A stretch of 64,000 nucleotides of DNA from Mesorhizobium sp. M00.F.Ca.ET.216.01.1.1 (GTDB lineage Bacteria; Pseudomonadota; Alphaproteobacteria; Rhizobiales; Rhizobiaceae). The notes under the pieces are model-generated. The model saw nothing but the letters and a program-made list of their open reading frames with translations. It did not search any database and was not told where the DNA came from. Below are positions 37,894 through 48,377 of the stretch, one piece after another. The first letter of the stretch is position 1. Every line of letters begins with the position of its first letter. The stretch spans positions 115,268-179,267 of the forward strand of contig NZ_SADR02000012.1 of NCBI RefSeq assembly GCF_004010325.2, in the 5' to 3' direction. The position numbers were made by a program, and so were the translations under genes.

Positions 37894-38106
37894 GGCCAAC
37901 TCCTTCAGACCGGTGTTTTGACACGTCCGGCGGTTCAACGAAAAGTGCTCTGCAACTTTCTTCGTTTGGTGCAGGGTGCAGTCCACGGAACAGGTGATTT
38001 CCTGAGAATGCTGTGCTATTGACTCCGGCCGCGCGCTCACCACATTGACGCGTCCACAGACCTGAACTGAAAACCCTGAACGAAACGGCTCAAGGAGACC
38101 ACGACC

Positions 38107-38643
38107 ATTCGCAGACCTTTCAAAGCAGCGGCGCCCACCAAGGATGGCCCGCGCTCCAACCGTGATATCCGGGTTCCCCGGGTCCAGCTAATCGACGCCG
38201 AAGGCCAGAACCGCGGCGATGTCTCCATCAACGACGCATTGCTGCTCGCCGAAGAGGCTGGGCTCGATCTGGTCGAGATATCGCCCAATGCGGTACCGCC
38301 CGTTGTAAAAATCCTCGATCTCGGCAAGCTGAAATACGCCAACCAGAAGAAGGCGGCCGAGGCGCGCAAGAACCAGAAGGTCATCGAGATCAAGGAGATC
38401 AAGATGCGCCCGAACATCGACAGCCACGATTACGAGACCAAGATGAAGGCCGTCCGGCGCTTCTTCGAGGAAGGTGACAAGGTCAAGCTGACGCTGCGCT
38501 TCCGCGGCCGCGAGATGGCGCATATGGAACTCGGCATGCAACTCCTGAACAAAGTTCGCGAAGAAGTGGCGCCGATCGCCAAGGTCGAAGCGGAACCGAA
38601 GCTCGAAGGCCGCCAGATGATGATGGTGCTGGCGCCACGCTAA
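38107..38643 (+). CDS. infC: translation initiation factor IF-3, with AUU start
   Basis: IF-3 keeps ribosomal subunits apart and proof-reads start codons. Homology to IF-3 begins at [20 protein letters not shown], well before the first ATG/GTG/TTG-type start of the frame. The frame is closed by a TGA at 38068-38070, and between the two no ordinary start exists. ATT at 38107-38109 lies 10 bp after AAGGAG (38092-38097) and is taken as start, giving 178 residues. AUU starts are known for infC in many bacteria and let IF-3 repress its own translation. The [12 protein letters not shown] and MAHMELG motifs are typical. Confidence 0.93.
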   Translation: MRRPFKAAAPTKDGPRSNRDIRVPRVQLIDAEGQNRGDVSINDALLLAEEAGLDLVEISPNAVPPVVKILDLGKLKYANQKKAAEARKNQKVIEIKEIKMRPNIDSHDYETKMKAVRRFFEEGDKVKLTLRFRGREMAHMELGMQLLNKVREEVAPIAKVEAEPKLEGRQMMMVLAPR

Positions 38644-38697
38644 CGCGCGTCGCGTTTTTGGGCGACATGCATTAAATCTGCCTGAATCATGTTGCAA

Positions 38698-38735
38698 GGC
38701 GTCCCGGCGATCGGCGGGGCGCCTGTCTTTTGTCC
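38698..38735 (+). terminator. terminator-like hairpin after infC
   Basis: Stem GGCGTCCC (38698-38705) with GGGGCGCC (38716-38723), one G-U pair, then TGTCTTTTGT. It lies 55 bp after infC and argues against the TTG start at 38730 for the next gene. Confidence 0.65.
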
Positions 38736-38780
38736 AATGCCGCGATCGCCGGCACAGCTACTCGACGATCGGATTCCAGC

Positions 38781-39422
38781 GTGGTCGATGAAGTCAAATA
38801 TGCGGACGCCAAATATGCGCTGGGCAGCTACCAGCACACGCGCAGGATGGTGCTTGCCGTGCTGGTCGTCGTCCTGTTCGCAGCGCTGCTGTTCGGGCAA
38901 TCGCTGTTTCCGCCCGAAACCCTCATGCATGAAACGATCGAGATGGTCGGCGTCCTGCTGATCTTTCTCGGTGTTGTCGGGCGCCTGTGGTCGACGCTCT
39001 ACATCGGCGGACGCAAATCCTCCGAGGTGGTCAGCGGTGGACCCTATTCGATCACCCGCAACCCGCTCTATGTCTTCTCCTCGGTGGCCGCCGCCGGCGT
39101 CGGCGCGCAGATCGGCTCGATCACCGCCACGATCGGCTTTGCGGTGCTGTGCGCCGCTGCCTTCTATATCGTCATCCTGCGCGAAGAGAAATTCCTGAAG
39201 GAAGCGCTCGGCGCACCATTCAAGGCCTATATGGCGCGGGTGCCACGCTTCTTCCCGAGGCTTTCGCTTTACCACGAAGGCGACACCGGCAGCTTCAAGC
39301 CGCGCCTGCTTTTGACCACGCTGCTGGACGGGCTGGTGTTCCTGGTGGCGCTGCCGGCCTTCGAACTGATCGACGGCGCCCAGCAGTCGGGCATATTGCC
39401 GGTACTGTTCCGGTTGCCCTGA
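38781..39422 (+). CDS. isoprenylcysteine carboxyl methyltransferase (ICMT/PEMT)-like membrane protein
   Basis: About 213 residues with four or five hydrophobic segments. The SGGPYSITRNPLYV motif and the downstream LREEKFLKEALGAPFKAYMARVP region are the signature of the ICMT/PEMT-like membrane methyltransferases, which use SAM to methylate small lipid or thiol substrates. The start is uncertain: GTG 38781 (VVDEVKYADAKYA) is preferred because the alternative TTG at 38730 lies in the tail of the infC terminator. The last 50 residues hold an extra helix beyond the family core. Substrate unknown. Confidence 0.78.
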   Translation: MVDEVKYADAKYALGSYQHTRRMVLAVLVVVLFAALLFGQSLFPPETLMHETIEMVGVLLIFLGVVGRLWSTLYIGGRKSSEVVSGGPYSITRNPLYVFSSVAAAGVGAQIGSITATIGFAVLCAAAFYIVILREEKFLKEALGAPFKAYMARVPRFFPRLSLYHEGDTGSFKPRLLLTTLLDGLVFLVALPAFELIDGAQQSGILPVLFRLP

Positions 39423-39485
39423 GCACGCATCATTGCGGGTGTTGCGCGCGCGCCCGCTTTGACGTATAGGACCGCCGTTCCTAAA

Positions 39486-39527
39486 AAACCGCCCGGCAGG
39501 GCATGCCGTGGCGGTTTCATTTGCTTT
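39486..39527 (+). terminator. strong hairpin between methyltransferase gene and rpmI
   Basis: Outer stem AAACCGCC (39486-39493) with GGCGGTTT (39510-39517), inner CGGCA with TGCCG, followed by CATTTGCTTTT. It ends 66 bp before rpmI. It may be the terminator of the upstream gene, or part of an L20-type leader controlling rpmI-rplT. Confidence 0.75.
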
Positions 39528-39592
39528 TCGGGCTTTGGTCAGCCTGAAGCGAACAAAAAGCGCGCTGGTGCGCCCATAAACGGAGTAGCAAA

Positions 39593-39796
39593 ATGCCCAA
39601 GATGAAGACCAAGTCAGCCGCCAAAAAGCGGTTCAAGATCACAGGTACCGGTAAAGTCCTGTCGGCTGCGGCCGGCAAGCGTCACGGCATGATCAAGCGT
39701 TCCAACAAGTTCATTCGAAATGCCCGCGGCACGATGGTTCTGGCTGAACCGGACGGCAAGAAGGTCATCAAGAATTTTCTGCCGAACGGCCTTTAG
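39593..39796 (+). CDS. rpmI: 50S ribosomal protein L35
   Basis: A 67-residue basic protein of the large subunit. [20 protein letters not shown] and the [11 protein letters not shown] segment are the L35 signature. It is followed 37 bp later by rplT in the usual rpmI-rplT pair; infC lies upstream, separated here by a methyltransferase gene. Confidence 0.97.
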   Translation: MPKMKTKSAAKKRFKITGTGKVLSAAAGKRHGMIKRSNKFIRNARGTMVLAEPDGKKVIKNFLPNGL

Positions 39797-39833
39797 AGCA
39801 TTCGGTCTGGACAGCGTTTAAGGAGATCATGAC

Positions 39834-40235
39834 ATGGCACGCGTAAAGAGAGGCGTCACCTCGCACGCCAAGCACAAGAAGGTCCTGAAAGCCGCCAAGG
39901 GTTTCTACGGCCGCCGCAAGAACACCATCCGCATCGCCAAGCAGGCGGTGGAAAAGTCGCTGCAGTACGCTTATCGCGACCGCAAGAACCGCAAGCGCTC
40001 GTTCCGCGCTTTGTGGATCCAGCGCATCAATGCCGCGACCCACGAGCACGGCCTGACTTACGGCCGCTTCATCGACGGCCTCAACAAGGCCGGCATCGAG
40101 ATCGACCGCAAGATCCTGTCGGACATGGCCATCCACGAGCCGCAGGCATTTGCCGCGCTGGTGGCCAGGGCCAAGGTCGCGCTCGAATATCTTAAGAACA
40201 CCACGCCGAACGCTTTTGAAAGCGCTGTAGCCTAA
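39834..40235 (+). CDS. rplT: 50S ribosomal protein L20
   Basis: A 133-residue assembly protein of the large subunit. The start [19 protein letters not shown], the [13 protein letters not shown] block and [18 protein letters not shown] are diagnostic. The C-terminus is about 15 residues longer than in E. coli, as is common in Rhizobiales. A terminator follows. Confidence 0.97.
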   Translation: MARVKRGVTSHAKHKKVLKAAKGFYGRRKNTIRIAKQAVEKSLQYAYRDRKNRKRSFRALWIQRINAATHEHGLTYGRFIDGLNKAGIEIDRKILSDMAIHEPQAFAALVARAKVALEYLKNTTPNAFESAVA

Positions 40236-40272
40236 CCAGCGCCTTCCCAAGCTATTCGACACTTGATTTGGG

Positions 40273-40308
40273 AAACCCGCGCTGGCAGGGCTGGCGCGGG
40301 TTTTTCCT
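40273..40308 (+). terminator. Rho-independent terminator of rpmI-rplT
   Basis: Stem AAACCCGCGC (40273-40282) with GCGCGGGTTT (40294-40303) and a TTTTTCC tail. It lies 23 bp before pheS and could also act as an attenuator for the pheST genes. Confidence 0.88.
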
Positions 40309-40330
40309 TGCTTCCAATCTGGTCTGGAAC

Positions 40331-41416
40331 ATGAGTGACATGGAAACTCTCGAAAATTCCCTGATGGCCGACATCGCGTCGGCATCAGACGAGGCCGCGA
40401 TCGAAGCCGTTCGCGTCGCCGCCCTCGGCAAGAAGGGCACGGTCTCCGAGATGCTGAAGACACTCGGCTCGATGAGCGCCGAGGAACGCCAGGTAAAGGG
40501 ACCGGCGATCAATGGCCTCAAGAACCGCGTGACCGAGGCGCTTTCGGCCCGCAAGGCCGAGCTGAGGGACGTGGCGATCGCAGCCAGGCTCGCGGCGGAA
40601 AAGGTCGACGTGACGCTGCCGGTGCGCCAGTCGCCGGCCGAGCGCGGCCGCATCCACCCGATCAGCCAGATCATCGACGAGATCGCGGCGATCTTCGGCG
40701 ACCTCGGCTTCGCAATCGCCGAGGGTCCGGATATCGAGACCGACTATTACAATTTCACCGCGCTGAATTTCCCGGAAGGCCATCCGGCGCGCGAGATGCA
40801 CGACACCTTCTTCTTCCAGCCGGACGAGAAGGGCGAGCGCAAGCTTTTGCGTACGCACACCTCGCCGGTGCAGATCCGCACCATGGAGACGCAGAAGCCG
40901 CCGATCCGCATCGTCATCCCCGGCAAGACCTACCGCCAGGATTCCGATGCCACCCACTCGCCGATGTTCCATCAGGTCGAGGGGCTGGTGATCGACAGGT
41001 CAGCCAACATCGCCAACATGAAATGGGTGCTGGAGGAGTTCTGCAAGGCCTTCTTCGAGGTGCCGCAGGTCAAGATGCGCTTCCGGCCGTCCTTCTTCCC
41101 GTTCACCGAGCCCAGCCTCGAGGTCGACATTCAGTGCGACCGCTCGCGGCCGGGCGAGGTGCGCTTCGGCGAAGGCTCCGACTGGATGGAGATCCTCGGC
41201 TGCGGCATGGTCCACCCCAATGTGCTGAGGTTCGGCGGGCTCGACCCCGACGAGTATCAGGGCTTTGCCTGGGGCATGGGCATCGACCGCCTCGCCATGC
41301 TGAAATACGGCATGCCGGACCTGCGCGCCTTCTTCGACGCCGATGTGCGCTGGCTGTCGCATTACGGTTTTCGGCCGCTCGACATGCCGACGCTGTTCGG
41401 AGGGCTGAGCGCGTGA
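40331..41416 (+). CDS. pheS: phenylalanyl-tRNA synthetase alpha subunit
   Basis: Catalytic subunit of the (alpha-beta)2 class II synthetase. The 361-residue protein has the N-terminal coiled coil (residues 1-85) and class II motifs: motif 2 near [12 protein letters not shown] and [18 protein letters not shown], and motif 3 [16 protein letters not shown] 40331 ([10 protein letters not shown]) is taken; the open frame from 40268 passes through the terminator. The stop overlaps the start of a GFA-domain gene. Confidence 0.96.
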   Translation: MSDMETLENSLMADIASASDEAAIEAVRVAALGKKGTVSEMLKTLGSMSAEERQVKGPAINGLKNRVTEALSARKAELRDVAIAARLAAEKVDVTLPVRQSPAERGRIHPISQIIDEIAAIFGDLGFAIAEGPDIETDYYNFTALNFPEGHPAREMHDTFFFQPDEKGERKLLRTHTSPVQIRTMETQKPPIRIVIPGKTYRQDSDATHSPMFHQVEGLVIDRSANIANMKWVLEEFCKAFFEVPQVKMRFRPSFFPFTEPSLEVDIQCDRSRPGEVRFGEGSDWMEILGCGMVHPNVLRFGGLDPDEYQGFAWGMGIDRLAMLKYGMPDLRAFFDADVRWLSHYGFRPLDMPTLFGGLSA

Positions 41417-41835
41417 CAGCGCTCCATACCGGCGGCTGCCGCTGCGGCGCCGTGCGGTTCGAGGCCTCGGCCGAACCGCACCATGTCAGCTATTGCCATT
41501 GCGGCGATTGCCGGCGGGCCAGCGGCGCGCCGGTCTCGGCCTTTGTCGGTTTCATGACCGATCAGGTCGCCTTCACAGGCAAGGCGCTGAAGATGTTCGA
41601 GAACGGCCCGGTGACGCGCTCGTTTTGCGGCGTCTGCGGCTCGCCGATCGCCTATGTCGACGAGCGATTGGCTGACCACATCTATTTCATGCTCGGCGCC
41701 ATGGACATGCCGGCCTATTTCAAGCCGACGCACCATGCCCATGTGCGCGAACAACTTCCCTTCCTGCACATGCCCGACGACTTGCCGCGCCATTTGAAAA
41801 CCAGCGTGCCCAGACCAGACGGAACACAGTCATGA
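41413..41835 (+). CDS. GFA-family (CENP-V/glutathione-dependent formaldehyde-activating) protein
   Basis: A 140-residue zinc protein. The cysteines are in [10 protein letters not shown], the [12 protein letters not shown] motif and SFCGVCGSP, giving the full set of GFA zinc ligands. The family is annotated as glutathione-dependent formaldehyde-activating, but most members have no proven reaction. GTG 41413 overlaps the pheS stop, and its own stop overlaps the pheT ATG, so it is translated as part of the pheST unit. Confidence 0.88.
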   Translation: MTALHTGGCRCGAVRFEASAEPHHVSYCHCGDCRRASGAPVSAFVGFMTDQVAFTGKALKMFENGPVTRSFCGVCGSPIAYVDERLADHIYFMLGAMDMPAYFKPTHHAHVREQLPFLHMPDDLPRHLKTSVPRPDGTQS

Positions 41836-44240
41836 AATTCACCCTCTCCTGGCTCAAGGATCACCTAGAGACCGAAGCCTCGCTGGCCGAAATCGTCGAG
41901 CGGCTGACGTCGATCGGCCTCGAAGTCGAGCATGTCGACGACAAAGCGAGCCTGAAACCCTTTGTCATCGCCAGGGTGCTGACGGCGGTGCCGCATCCCG
42001 ACGCCGACCGGCTGCGCGTGCTGACGGTCGATACCGGCGACGGCAAGGCCCCTGTGCAGGTCGTCTGCGGAGCGCCAAACGCCCGAGCCGGCCTGATCGG
42101 CGCCTTTGCGGCACCCGGCACCTACATCCCCGGCATCGACGTGACACTGACGGTCGGCAAGATCCGCGGCGTCGAAAGCCACGGCATGATGTGCTCGGAG
42201 CGCGAACTGGAGCTTTCGGACGAACATCACGGCATCATCGACCTGCCCGCCGATGCGCCGGTCGGCACCAGCTTTGCCGCCTATGCGCATCTCGACGATC
42301 CGCTGATCGAGATCAATCTGACGCCGAACCGGCCGGATGCCACCAGCGTCCACGGCATCGCCCGCGACCTGGCAGCGAGCGGTCTCGGCAAGCTCAAGAG
42401 CGCACCGGTCGAGGCGATCCCCGGCAAGGGCGAGACGCCGGTCAAGGTGACGATCGAAGCGCCGGAGCTCTGCCCCGGCTTCGCACTGCGCCTGGTACGC
42501 GGCATCAAGAACGGCCCGTCGCCGAAATGGCTGCAGCAAAGGCTGATCGCCATCGGATTGAGGCCGATCAGCGCGCTGGTCGACATCACCAACTATGTCA
42601 CCTTCGACCGCGGCCGACCTTTGCATGTATTCGATGCCGGCAAGGTGACCGGCAACCTCAGCGTGCGCCGGGCGCGCGACGGCGAAAAGGCGCTGGCGCT
42701 CGACGGCCGCGAATACACGCTGGCCCCGGAGATGTGCGTGATCGCGGACGAGGATGGCGTCGAATCGATCGCCGGCATCATGGGCGGCGAGCATTCCGGC
42801 TGCGACGAGAACACCACCGACGTGCTGATCGAATCCGCATTGTGGGATCCGATGACCACGGCGCGCACCGGCCGCACGCTCGGCATCATCAGCGATGCGC
42901 GCTACCGGTTCGAGCGCGGCGTCGACCCTGAATTCATGGTCCCAGGGGTGGAGCTGGCAACGAGGCTGGTGCTCGATTTCTGCGGCGGCACTCCGAGCGA
43001 AACCGAAGTCTTCGGCTATGCCGGCCATACGCCGAAGATCGTCTCCTTTCCGCTTTCGGAAGTGAAGCGGCTGACCGGCATCGAAGTGCCTAAGGCCGAA
43101 AGCCTCGGCATCCTTGCCCGCCTCGGTTTCAAGCCGGAAGGCTCGGGCGACGTCGTCAACGTCACCGTGCCGTCCTGGCGGCCGGATGTCGATGGCAAGG
43201 CTGACCTGGTCGAGGAGGTGATGCGCATCCACGGCGTCGACAACATCACGCCGCAGCCGCTCGTCTCGCATGATGCGGTCAACGCCAAAATCCTGACCGT
43301 GCTGCAGATCCGCACCCGTGCTGCCAAGCGGGCACTCGCCGTGCGCGGCATGATGGAGGCCATCACCTGGTCGTTCATTCCGGCCAGCCACGCCGAACTG
43401 TTCGGCGGCGGCCAACAGGCGTTGAAGCTTGCCAACCCGATCGCCGCCGACATGTCCGACATGCGGCCGTCGCTGCTGCCGGGGCTGATCGCGGCCGCCC
43501 AGCGCAATGCCGACAAGGGCATCGGCGACGTGGCGCTGTTCGAGGTGTCGGGCACCTATGAAGGCGACGCGGCCGACCAGCAGCGGCGCGTCGCCGCCGG
43601 CGTGCGGCGCGGCACCGCAAGGCTCGACGGCTTCGGCCGCCATTGGGCGGGCAATGCCGGTCCGGTCGGCGTGTTCGACGCCAAAGCCGATGCGATCGCC
43701 GCCCTCGAAGCCTGCGGCGCGCCGGTCGAGCGGCTGCAGATCGAAGCCGGTGGCCCCGCCTGGTACCATCCCGGCCGCTCCGGCACGATCAAGCTTGGGC
43801 CGAAGGTCATTTTGGGAACGTTCGGCGAGTTCCATCCGAAGACGCTCGAGGAGCTGGACGTCTCGGGGCCGCTCTGCGGTTTCGAAGTCTTCATCGATGC
43901 CGTGCCCGAACCGAAGGCCAGGCCAACGCGGACAAAGCCGAGGCTGGAGCTGTCCGCCTTCCAGGCGGTCAAGCGCGATTTCGCCTTCGTCGTCGACAAG
44001 GCGGTCGAGGCCGGCACTCTTGTTCGCTCAGCGCTTGCCGCCGACAAGAAACTGATCACCGGCGTCTCGGTCTTCGATGTCTTCGAGGGCGCTGCGCTCG
44101 GCGCGGACAAGAAATCGATCGCCATCGAAGTATCGATCCAGCCGGTCGAAAAGACGCTGACCGACGAGGATTTCGAGGCGCTGGCCAAGCGCATCGTCGA
44201 GAACGTGCACAAGCAGACGGGCGGCGTGCTGCGCGGCTGA
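41832..44240 (+). CDS. pheT: phenylalanyl-tRNA synthetase beta subunit
   Basis: An 802-residue subunit with the tRNA-binding EMAP-like domain at the N-terminus ([16 protein letters not shown]), the B3/B4 editing domain in the middle ([31 protein letters not shown]), a B5 domain, and the C-terminal anticodon-recognition FDX domain ([15 protein letters not shown]). Length is normal. It is coupled to the preceding gene by a 4-bp overlap. Confidence 0.96.
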   Translation: MKFTLSWLKDHLETEASLAEIVERLTSIGLEVEHVDDKASLKPFVIARVLTAVPHPDADRLRVLTVDTGDGKAPVQVVCGAPNARAGLIGAFAAPGTYIPGIDVTLTVGKIRGVESHGMMCSERELELSDEHHGIIDLPADAPVGTSFAAYAHLDDPLIEINLTPNRPDATSVHGIARDLAASGLGKLKSAPVEAIPGKGETPVKVTIEAPELCPGFALRLVRGIKNGPSPKWLQQRLIAIGLRPISALVDITNYVTFDRGRPLHVFDAGKVTGNLSVRRARDGEKALALDGREYTLAPEMCVIADEDGVESIAGIMGGEHSGCDENTTDVLIESALWDPMTTARTGRTLGIISDARYRFERGVDPEFMVPGVELATRLVLDFCGGTPSETEVFGYAGHTPKIVSFPLSEVKRLTGIEVPKAESLGILARLGFKPEGSGDVVNVTVPSWRPDVDGKADLVEEVMRIHGVDNITPQPLVSHDAVNAKILTVLQIRTRAAKRALAVRGMMEAITWSFIPASHAELFGGGQQALKLANPIAADMSDMRPSLLPGLIAAAQRNADKGIGDVALFEVSGTYEGDAADQQRRVAAGVRRGTARLDGFGRHWAGNAGPVGVFDAKADAIAALEACGAPVERLQIEAGGPAWYHPGRSGTIKLGPKVILGTFGEFHPKTLEELDVSGPLCGFEVFIDAVPEPKARPTRTKPRLELSAFQAVKRDFAFVVDKAVEAGTLVRSALAADKKLITGVSVFDVFEGAALGADKKSIAIEVSIQPVEKTLTDEDFEALAKRIVENVHKQTGGVLRG

Positions 44241-44278
44241 GGGTTGCGCGTGCCTGGCGAATCGCCGTCCAAAGGGCG

Positions 44279-44881
44279 ATGGACCATTTGCGCTATTCAG
44301 GGCTCTCTTTCGAAGCGCAGCGCGCGGCTTTTCTTGGCATCGTCTCGGCCGATCCGCTGCTCCGCGAGACGCTGGAGCGGGTGCGCGCGCTTGCCCTGCC
44401 TGACTGGCTGGTCGTTTCCGGCGCGCTTTACAACAGTGTCTGGAACCATCTGACGGGAAGGCCGGCGGGTTACGGCATCAGGGATGTCGACCTGTTCTAT
44501 TTCGATGGGTCTGACCTATCCTACGAGGCCGAGGACCGTGTCATCGCCAACGCCGCGCCAACTTTCGCCGATCTGCCGCTGCCGATCGAGATTCGTAATC
44601 AGGCCCGGGTCCACCTGTGGTATCCGGCCAAATTCGGCCGATCGTGTCCTCGCTACTCCAGTTCCAGCGACTCAGTCCGGTTTTTCGCCTCGAAAACCCA
44701 TGCGGTCGGCGTTCGCTTCGACAACGCTGGGCAGCTTGATCTCGTGGCGCCCTTCGGCCTCGACGACATCCTCTCGTTTCGCATTACGCCGAACCGGGTG
44801 CTGGACAGCCGACAGACGCACGAGACCAAGGGCGCGCGTGCAAGGGAGAACTGGCCGGAGATCACGGTCATGCCTTGGTAG
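44279..44881 (+). CDS. nucleotidyltransferase-like protein (COG3575 / DUF925)
   Basis: A 200-residue protein with the nucleotidyltransferase-type region LVVSGALYNSVWNHLTG followed by the acidic pair in IRDVDLFYFD, then a conserved block EIRNQARVHLWYP, ASKTHAVGVRF and C-terminal FGLDDILSFRITPN and HETKGARARENWPE. These match a family of uncharacterised nucleotidyltransferases. ATG 44279 starts 38 bp after pheT; the frame is open far upstream inside pheT in a different reading. Substrate and role unknown. Confidence 0.75.
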   Translation: MDHLRYSGLSFEAQRAAFLGIVSADPLLRETLERVRALALPDWLVVSGALYNSVWNHLTGRPAGYGIRDVDLFYFDGSDLSYEAEDRVIANAAPTFADLPLPIEIRNQARVHLWYPAKFGRSCPRYSSSSDSVRFFASKTHAVGVRFDNAGQLDLVAPFGLDDILSFRITPNRVLDSRQTHETKGARARENWPEITVMPW

Positions 44882-45030
44882 GTCTGCCATGCCTTGACGT
44901 TCCTCCCGCGCCCGACGATGCAGAAATGTCGGCGGGAGCGCTGTCCCGCCAACGTCTCACAATCTTCAGCGCCGCGGCACTCGAAAAGGGACGCCGAAGC
45001 GCCCCTCTCGATTGTCTCTGACGTGGCCGT

Positions 45031-46026
<996 letters not shown>

Positions 46027-46122
46027 CACGCGTCTCCTTGTTGTGATGCGGCAGAGATAACGGCTTGCACCGCGTTCGATAATCGGCTCTCATTTGCACG
46101 GGCTGTTCCAACAAATAGATCA

Positions 46123-47013
46123 ATGAATCGAGCTCACCTTTCCCAACTTGCGGTGCTGGCAACCGTCGCCCAATGCGGAAGCTTTCGCGGCGCGGCCAAG
46201 GAACTCGGCATCGCGCCGTCGGCGGTCAGCCACGCGGTTTCCAGCCTGGAGGCGCGGCTCGGCGTTAGCCTGCTGGCACGCAGCACGCGCAGCGTCGCCC
46301 CGACCGAAGAAGGTGCGCAGCTGCTCGATCGCCTGCGGCCGGCGCTGTCGGAGATCGATCTGGCGCTGGAAGCGGCGGTCGAGGCGCGCGACCGGCCGGC
46401 CGGTAATCTCAGGCTGACCGTGCCGCGGACCGCCGCGCATCTGGCGCTGACGCCACGGCTTGGCGCCTTTGCATCAGCCTATCCGGACATCGTGCTGGAA
46501 ATCGTCATCGAAGACCGCTTCACCGATGTCGTCGAAGGCGGCTTCGACGCCGGCGTGCGGCTCGGCGAAAGCCTGCAGCGCGACATGATCGCGGTGCGCA
46601 TCGGACCTGACCTTCGCGGCGCCGTCGTCGGCGCGCCATCCTATTTCGGGGCCATGCCGATCCCGCGCCATCCGCATGATCTTGCTGGCCACCGCTGCAT
46701 CCGTTTTCGTTTTTCCAGCGGCATCCTCTACCGCTGGGAATTCGAGAAGGACAGCGAGGAGATCGAGCTAACGGTGCAAGGACCGCTGATCCTCGACGAG
46801 GACCATCTGATCGCCAATGCGGCGGTCGACGGCGCCGGGCTTGCCTTCCTGTTCGAGGATTATGTTCGCGATGCGCTTGCTGCCGGCAAGCTCGTTCGCG
46901 TGCTGGAGGACTGGTGCCCACCCTTCGACGGTTTCTTCGTCTATTATCCAAGCCGCCGCCAGATGCGGCCGGCGCTGCGGGCCTTTGTCGATTTCTTCAA
47001 GACGACGCGATAG
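46123..47013 (+). CDS. LysR-family transcriptional regulator
   Basis: A 296-residue regulator. The N-terminal helix-turn-helix (residues 1-60) reads LAVLATVAQCGSFRGAAKEL and SAVSHAVSSLEARLGVSLL; the effector-binding domain follows from about 90. LysR proteins usually regulate the divergently transcribed neighbour, here the aldo/keto reductase, from the 96-bp shared interval. The inducer is unknown. Confidence 0.93.
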   Translation: MNRAHLSQLAVLATVAQCGSFRGAAKELGIAPSAVSHAVSSLEARLGVSLLARSTRSVAPTEEGAQLLDRLRPALSEIDLALEAAVEARDRPAGNLRLTVPRTAAHLALTPRLGAFASAYPDIVLEIVIEDRFTDVVEGGFDAGVRLGESLQRDMIAVRIGPDLRGAVVGAPSYFGAMPIPRHPHDLAGHRCIRFRFSSGILYRWEFEKDSEEIELTVQGPLILDEDHLIANAAVDGAGLAFLFEDYVRDALAAGKLVRVLEDWCPPFDGFFVYYPSRRQMRPALRAFVDFFKTTR

Positions 47014-47059
47014 ACTGTCGACCTTGGAAGAAAGCCGGGGCCGCGGTCGTTTGCTGACC

Positions 47060-47638
47060 ATGTCTGCATTGATCACAAACAACACCTCCCGTTATGGCTG
47101 GGCGACGATCGTCCTTCACTGGCTGATCGCGGCACTCTTCATCGGTCAGTTCGTGCTCGGCTTCGTCATGGTGCGGCTGTCCAGCCAGCGCACCGCCTTC
47201 GAACTGATCCAGTTGCACAAGTCCTTTGGCTTCCTGCTGCTCGGGCTGGTGATCCTGCGCATCGCCTGGCGGCTCGGCAATGCGGCGCCGGCACTGCCGC
47301 GCTCGGTAGGGCACTTCGAACGTCGGGCGGCACCGCTCGCTCACCTGGCGCTTTATGCGTTTCAACTTGCCTTGCCTTTGTCCGGCTGGGCGCTGGTATC
47401 GGTCTCGATGCTGGAGATTCCAAGCGTGCCCTTCAACCTGTTCGTCATGCCGAACCTGCCACTCGCGGAATCAGACGCCGCAGAAGGCTTCTGGACGGCA
47501 GCGCACTGGTATCTCGCCTATGCCAGCATCGGACTTGTCGCCCTGCATATCGCCGCAGCGCTGCGCCATCATTTCTGGCTGAAGGATGTAGTCCTGACGC
47601 GCATGATCACGCCTTCGTCAAATCACGACGCGGAATAG
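47060..47638 (+). CDS. cytochrome b561
   Basis: A 192-residue di-heme inner-membrane protein with four helices. Heme-ligand histidines are in VLHWLIAALF, LHKSFGFLLL, LAHLALYAFQ and ALHIAAALRHHF. Bacterial b561 proteins transfer electrons between the quinone pool and periplasmic acceptors or superoxide. ATG 47060 (MSALITNN) is chosen; the longer frame overlaps the LysR gene. A YceI-family gene follows 70 bp downstream, a pairing seen in other Proteobacteria. Confidence 0.9.
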   Translation: MSALITNNTSRYGWATIVLHWLIAALFIGQFVLGFVMVRLSSQRTAFELIQLHKSFGFLLLGLVILRIAWRLGNAAPALPRSVGHFERRAAPLAHLALYAFQLALPLSGWALVSVSMLEIPSVPFNLFVMPNLPLAESDAAEGFWTAAHWYLAYASIGLVALHIAAALRHHFWLKDVVLTRMITPSSNHDAE

Positions 47639-47708
47639 GGCGGGCGGCTCATTCGTTCATGGGGCGAGGCGCAGAAAATGTAGTGCCTCCAAGAAAAGGA
47701 TCAGTCTC

Positions 47709-48284
47709 ATGTATGCGCGCATCCTAGGATTTGCGGCGGTAGCCGTTTGCCTTGCCATGCCTGTTTTCGCGGCGGTCGCCCTTAGCGACGCCGCCGGCAG
47801 CTACACGATCAGCCCGGCCGGTTCGAGCATTCGCTTCTCGATCGGCAAGCTCGGTGGCGGCGGGTTCGACGGCGCCTTTGCCCGCTTCAAGGGCAGTATC
47901 CGCATCGACAACAGCGATGTCGGGCGCTCCCGTGTCAATATCACCATCTTTCCCGAAAGCGTCGGCACCGGCCAAAGCCGCATCGACGCCTTCCTTCGCT
48001 CCGACGCCGTGTTCGACACGGCCAACAACCCGGAAATCCAGTTCCGCTCGACCAGCGTGAGACGCATCGGCGAGACCACCGCCCTTGTCACCGGCCGGCT
48101 GACGGCGCGCGGCAAAACCTACCCGGAAAAGTTCACTGCCGAACTCGACGGCCTCAAGGCCGGCACGATAAAATTCCATGTCACCGGCAAGGTGCTGCGG
48201 TCGCGCTACGGCATGGATGTCGGCACGCCGATCTATTCGAACATCGTCGACTTCGACATGGCGCTGACCGGCAGGCGGGGTTAG
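47709..48284 (+). CDS. YceI-family periplasmic protein
   Basis: A 191-residue secreted protein with a clear signal peptide (residues 1-22, cleavage near FAAVA) and the YceI lipocalin-like barrel: AGSYTISPAGSSIRFSIGKLG, ISPD-type middle SRVNITIFPESVG, and SVRRIGETTALVTGRLTARG. YceI proteins bind isoprenoids such as polyprenyl or quinone-like molecules. The adjacent b561 gene suggests work on a quinone at the membrane. Confidence 0.9.
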   Translation: MYARILGFAAVAVCLAMPVFAAVALSDAAGSYTISPAGSSIRFSIGKLGGGGFDGAFARFKGSIRIDNSDVGRSRVNITIFPESVGTGQSRIDAFLRSDAVFDTANNPEIQFRSTSVRRIGETTALVTGRLTARGKTYPEKFTAELDGLKAGTIKFHVTGKVLRSRYGMDVGTPIYSNIVDFDMALTGRRG

Positions 48285-48377
48285 CTTCACCTTCGCGATT
48301 GGCTGAGGGACTCTCCAATTGGCTTTTTTGTTGAATTAGGGCACATCTCCAGGGTGCAATCGAGATGGAGAAGCCTG

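Noticed and set aside
38730..38780. TTG start for the ICMT-like protein
   Set aside because: It lies in the tail of the infC terminator hairpin; GTG 38781 is more likely, though not proven.
44882..45030. Hairpin CTCCCGC / GCGGGAG downstream of the aldo/keto reductase as terminator
   Set aside because: The stem has a bulge and no T-run follows on either strand, so it was not called.
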